Assembly (NCBI GenBank): GCA_022605955.1
Contig: JAKCOZ010000011.1
Location: forward strand, 4,460,537-4,524,536
Source of the DNA: Rallus limicola
Lineage: Eukaryota > Chordata > Aves > Gruiformes > Rallidae
DNA: 64,000 nucleotides
Reading direction: 5' to 3'
Part shown: positions 60,192 to 64,000 of the stretch, piece by piece
Numbering within the stretch: the stretch's first letter is position 1
Layout of the letters: each line of letters begins with the position of its first letter
Translations under genes and position numbers: made by a program
Notes under the pieces: generated by a model
The model's database searches: none
The model's input: the letters and a program-made list of their open reading frames with translations, nothing else
Told to the model about the DNA's origin: nothing

Positions 60192-60315
60192 TCTGTGTGT
60201 GCACATGTGCATGTGTGTGTCTGTGCACATGCACAAGTCTAATATAAATGGTACACTCTTGGTTTATACGTGTGCACGGGGACACACACATGTGTGTATA
60301 TATATATATATATAG
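60192..60315. repeat. Alternating purine-pyrimidine (TG/CA/TA) region
   Basis: Two alternating blocks: 60192-60236 (TG with CA and GCAC interruptions) and 60269-60315, the latter with ACACACATGTGTGT (60284-60297, a perfect 14-bp palindrome) directly joined to (TA)9. This is a strong candidate for Z-DNA and cruciform extrusion. Non-coding. Confidence 0.85.
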
Positions 60316-60890
60316 TGTAATGCACAGTCTTTATGAATATTAAGAGATAGGTGGTTCATATCCATGCTTTAAATTAAACTGTTTTGATTTCCCATATTAA
60401 AAAAGAGGAAAAAGAAAAAAAGAGACACTAATGAAATTAAGGGTTGCTTAAATCAGGGGCAATTAAAAAGCACACATTTCTTTTCCTAGGATATGCAATT
60501 GTATTCAGTGTTTGGAGCACAAGGCCTGCCTGTAGGATAAATAATGTAATGGGTTTTGTGATTTGATACTAAAAGCATAACAAAATCCTACAGCTGTAGC
60601 CTCATTTTTTTTTCCACACTCAAACTGCTCACTTTTTTAAATTGCGTATTTTGTACGGTTAAGAGAAAAAACAAATTTAAAAAAAAATCAGATTCTTTGT
60701 CTAGGAGAACCAATTTCCAGCATAATAGGTAATTGCACATAATTACAGGAATTTTAGAAAGAGAAACAAAGAAACAGAAGAACAGCGATGCTGGTGTTGT
60801 TTTGTGATTGAGATTAAATTGACAGCTGATATCTTTCAAATTTTGCATTTTTAATCCCCACAGTACAACGGAATTCATGTAACTTTTACA
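60316..60890. promoter_or_regulatory. Candidate AT-rich conserved non-coding block
   Basis: Repeat-free AT-rich sequence with many homeobox/MEIS/SOX-like motifs: tgaatattaag, tttaaattaaactg, gcaattaaaaag, gtaattgcacataattaca, attgacagctgatat (TGACAG, MEIS/TGIF type). No open frame of interest apart from a 96-codon minus-strand one (60588-60878) with no recognisable domain. It could be an enhancer; the evidence is motif texture only. Confidence 0.28.
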
Positions 60891-61873
60891 TGTTTTGTGG
60901 AACAGAGCCTAATATGCAGAAGATCTGATTTTCATTGGCACAAGGAACAATGTTTTTTAAGGTAATGAGATGTCTAAAGATACAAATCAGAGATTTAATG
61001 TGATTTTCAAAAGTACCTCAGTACCTAACTTCCAGATTTGGGTCCCTGAATGTCTTGGGAAAAAAAAATCTGTCCAGAGCTCCTAAATACTTTTATCTAC
61101 ATGTAACCACTGTACAATCCCCCTTTAGAAAACTGAGTTGTGGGAAGATACCATCAAGCAAACACCTCCAAAATTTGTTGTTTCCTCCATGAGCTAAGCA
61201 ATCATTTTAACAAAATCAGGGCAACTTCCACTAAGACATGTAGAAAATGTCTTAAATCTCTTAAAATTATTTGGCCACAGAGGACATTGACATCTGGCCA
61301 AGCCTGCCATAACCAAATACATTCCCATTTTTCAGGTAAATGGTGGGAACTGAAAGCACATGTGCTTTAGACTGCACACTGCAGTCTAACCATACTTTGC
61401 TAGCACAGGTCCTGGTCACACACAGAAGTTCAGGTGGGACATATGCACCTGATACGCTGCTGCTCTGTGAATAAGGAGGAAGGTGCATCCTTCCTGCTGC
61501 CCTGAGTTTGGACATATGACTCAATGGAGGGTATCTTAGTGGACCTATTAATGGGAAGCTTAACAACCCCAAGGATAGTAAATGGAAAGAGATGGGGCAC
61601 CAACACGGGCTTGGTGGTGAAGGTGGCTTTTGCTTAAATAAAATGAAATAAATATGGGATGAAGTCAGGCATGCCTTCCTCTGCATCCTCCACAACGAGC
61701 TTGAAAAGAGAGTTATGAGAGCAAAACTGCTTGTTTTCCAGATGGTGATAAAATCCCAGGCCCCACCACGCTCAAACATTTTGTCATAAGGTCATGAAAC
61801 ATCCTACCAGCTTTAGAAATGAGTTAAAGTAATCCAAATGAGACTAAGCTAGGAAATATTGAGGAAATGTTTT

Positions 61874-61875
<2 letters not shown>
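60891..61875. other. Non-coding unique sequence with a 170-codon minus-strand open frame
   Basis: The open frame at 61267-61779 (minus) is Ser/Leu/Pro-rich. It has no recognisable domain, no clear signal peptide and no supporting exon or promoter features, so chance is the simplest explanation. No interspersed repeat was identified. Confidence 0.5.

Positions 61876-61904
<29 letters not shown>
61876..61904. repeat. (ATT)9 microsatellite
   Basis: Nine perfect ATT units plus AT, flanked by 'gtttttc' and 'caaatgc'. Likely polymorphic. Confidence 0.95.
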
Positions 61905-62129
61905 CAAATGCTGATGGCTCAAACTGGTGCTATTCCTGAGAAGATTGCTTCCAACATGCTCATGTCTTCTACTGCAATTTGAAAACCCACCCAAAATGTT
62001 CTAAATGCCCATTTCTGAGGCCTCTAAAATGGAGGAGAAGGGGAAATCTTTTTATGTGGACAAATTTTTCTGTTTTGGAATTTAAGTTGATTCTAATTTT
62101 AACAAAAGACAGAAAATGAAGGGAGGGCT
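61905..62129. other. Short non-coding spacer
   Basis: About 225 bp between two microsatellites. No gene recognised. Confidence 0.5.
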
Positions 62130-62266
62130 GGGAGGAAGGAAGGAAGGAAGGAAGGAAGGAAGGAAGGAAGGAAGGAAGGAAGGAAGGAAGGAAGGAAGGA
62201 AGGAAGGAAGGAAGGAAGGAAGGAAGGAAGGAAGGAAGGGAGGAAGGAAGAAAGAAGGAAGGAAAA
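62130..62266. repeat. 137-nt homopurine tract with (GGAA)26
   Basis: All bases from 62130 to 62266 are purines. Positions 62134-62237 are 26 perfect GGAA units, followed by imperfect ggga/ggaa/gaaa units. The complementary (TTCC)n makes both neighbouring minus-strand open frames (61969-62379 and 62082-62564) read as Pro-Ser-Phe-Leu repeats; these are artefacts. GGAA is the ETS-family core site, so a long array can bind many ETS proteins. It also has triplex potential. Confidence 0.97.
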
Positions 62267-64000
62267 TAATCTTTCCAAGTGATTGACTTGTCCAGAAGTA
62301 GTGGGCAGAGGTGGACCTCTGAGAAGGGCAGGTCTGTGCTTGCTGCAGGAGTAACTGGTGCCTCAGCCTGGGAAAGCATGGCAGGTAATTAAAGGAACCA
62401 CAACTTCCTCTCCTAATGCCCCAAGAATGATTGCCCTGCACTAAGGGATCACGATTTCCCCAGAACAAGTTAAAAATTTCCTGGAGGCAGCAAAACCTCA
62501 TCTTATGTCCCTCTTTCTCATCAATCTTGCCCTTTGATATGAGGGGACTTTTTGGGGAACTCAAACAATGTCACCTGGTGATCCATCAACAGTCCTGGAG
62601 GTAAATTTTCATCACCCAGAGCTCTGGCAGCTCTGTGTTAGCGTGGCTTCTTCTCCCTTCTCCTGCCCTGCTCAGGGCACTAATCCTATCCAGAAATCTA
62701 ACTAGAGGGATGCCCTTCATGATCCAAAGCCCACTTGCAATAGCAATGATTAAAATTGCTTTATCTTGCCTTAAATAATCTCACATGGGTTCTCACAATT
62801 CGTCTCTGTTTTCATTGTTCAAATCCATAATATCAGGCTGGAGCAACTCCTCAACAAAGCTGCTCTTTCCTGACCCCTTGACTTCTTGGGCAAGGAATAT
62901 AATGACCTCCATTGATTCAGCTGCTGGTAGCAAGAGCGAAGGGGAAGAGGTTTCCCGTTTCCTCCCCAGCGAGGCTTCTAGGTTGGTGGAATTGTTAAAG
63001 GATTTTGTTTTCTGTCCAAGAGAGTCTTATGCTGGTGCCAGGGTTGCGTGCGGGAATAAAAACAAGGAACAGAGGCAAGAAGGAGACAAGTAATTTAGAT
63101 GAGGGAAAGATTTGCTCCATGCAGGATATCCGTCTACTTTGAAACAGATATAGCTGGAATGAATCTCAATTTGTAGAATGGCTGTAACAAATACACATTA
63201 TATACATTATAGATAGAGAGAAATAGTATAATATAAAGTATAAGGGGAGAGTGCAGCACAGGCAGAATAAAAACCTCCGTTGCCTTTGCAGTTCGGTCTG
63301 ATAACTCAAGGTTTGTGCTGTGCATTAAAGAGAGGTGGAAATTGCATCTGAGACCTTTAAGGGAAGAACTAAAAGAGCAGGCACCCACCCTTCAGATTAT
63401 TCTGCAGGGGTTTTGGATGTTGCCCTGCATGGAGTCCTTGACAGTGAGGTCTCTGCAATAAGTGAAGTACGTCTCTAGAAGATGGAGAAGCTGCTCAGGC
63501 CCATCTGTGCTGTTTCCCTCCAGGTTACAACACCAGCAGCAAACATACATCAGCCTTTGCACCTTAACAACACCCCTTGTAAGCATAACCCGCATTCAGG
63601 TAACAAAATGTATTTGGCAGAAACACGGAAGGGAAGGGAGATTAATAAAACATGACTACTGGAGGAGCTGAGTACGCTCTCTCACTTTACATGATTTCAC
63701 AGTTAAAAATAAAAACACATTAAAGCTGGTGGTGTATTTTTACAGCCTTTTCAAGGAACTCTCACAGAGGTTGAATGAAGTAAAGGAACCTTGTTATAAA
63801 TACAAAACACGACCACAGTTTTGCTTCTTGCTTTTCCTTTTCCTTGTTTGTTTTCTTTTAACTGTTTAGGCTTTATAGCACTACTTATTTAGGAATACCT
63901 CACAATACCTGAGAGGATCAAAACGCTACTTCAGCCTCCTCAGATATTTGGCAAGCAAATTGTAACTGGAAAATATTTCTTCTTGCTTCACTAATTTATA
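62267..64000. other. Non-coding unique sequence to window end
   Basis: About 1.7 kb without a recognised gene or interspersed repeat. A 102-codon plus-strand open frame at 62785-63093 has no recognisable domain. CpG dinucleotides are slightly more frequent near 62900-63060. The final 300 bp are AT-rich. Confidence 0.5.

Noticed and set aside
61267..61779. 170-codon minus-strand open frame
   Set aside because: No recognisable domain, no promoter or exon evidence; within the chance range for 64 kb of six-frame sequence.
61969..62564. Two long minus-strand open frames (136 and 160 codons) rich in Pro-Ser-Phe-Leu
   Set aside because: They are translations of the (TTCC)n complement of the GGAA microsatellite. 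A 4-bp period keeps all frames open in a 12-nt cycle.
1..64000. CRISPR arrays, bacterial operons, phage or plasmid modules, tRNA or rRNA genes
   Set aside because: Nothing of the kind is visible. The interspersed CR1 copies and base composition indicate vertebrate nuclear DNA, and I recognised no tRNA, rRNA, snRNA or known microRNA by eye.

Overview
This window reads as nuclear DNA from a bird. The main evidence is about a dozen CR1 non-LTR retrotransposon copies. Most are severely 5'-truncated, and six or seven keep the avian CR1 3' terminus: a 'ggttggaagggacc'-type segment next to copies of the octamer ATTCTATG, or of an ATTCT pentamer in a second class. One LTR of an avian endogenous-retrovirus type is also present. 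Base composition is AT-rich and CpG-poor, as expected of a macrochromosomal intergenic or long-intron region. There is no bacterial, phage, plasmid or CRISPR architecture. I could not recognise a single host protein-coding exon or RNA gene. The open reading frames present are short, and they are explained by chance, by CR1 remnants or by simple repeats. I treat the window as a gene desert or the interior of a very large intron.

Layout. 0-8.6 kb: unique sequence with one young CR1 (821-1102), a degenerate hexamer array (about 5.0-5.1 kb) and a very old plus-strand CR1 relic (about 5.5-6.8 kb) of the kind abundant in turtles. 8.65-9.42 kb: two CR1 copies back to back in inverted orientation. 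9.4-25.7 kb: mostly unique, with one plus-strand CR1 (15.35 kb) and a CpG-enriched, regulatory-looking block at 18.25-18.87 kb. 25.7-44.4 kb: after a CR1 at 25.68 kb, about 18 kb with no CR1. This stretch holds AT-rich palindromic (MITE-like) repeats at 28.2-29.2 kb, a solo LTR at 30.85-31.25 kb and three blocks that look like conserved non-coding elements (32.45, 36.95 and 41.13 kb). 44.4-55.6 kb: a CR1-dense zone with seven insertions. It includes an old copy of about 2.5 kb (47.08-49.54 kb) interrupted by a younger CR1, and another regulatory-looking block with a 14-bp palindrome at 45.8 kb. 55.6-64 kb: unique sequence with striking simple repeats: a 78-nt homopyrimidine run ending in 30 C, a TG/TA Z-DNA and cruciform candidate, (ATT)9, and a 137-nt homopurine run with 26 perfect GGAA copies.

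No genes can be seen working together. The plausible function of the window is cis-regulatory: several blocks are rich in homeobox-type (TAATTA/ATTAG) and SOX-type motifs, and the longest CR1-free interval includes three of them. These candidates rest on composition and motif content only; a cross-species alignment would decide. I found no convincing previously undescribed system. The most informative observations are the nested CR1 chronology, the ancient CR1 relic, the CR1-free interval with regulatory-looking blocks, and the extreme homopurine and homopyrimidine tracts.
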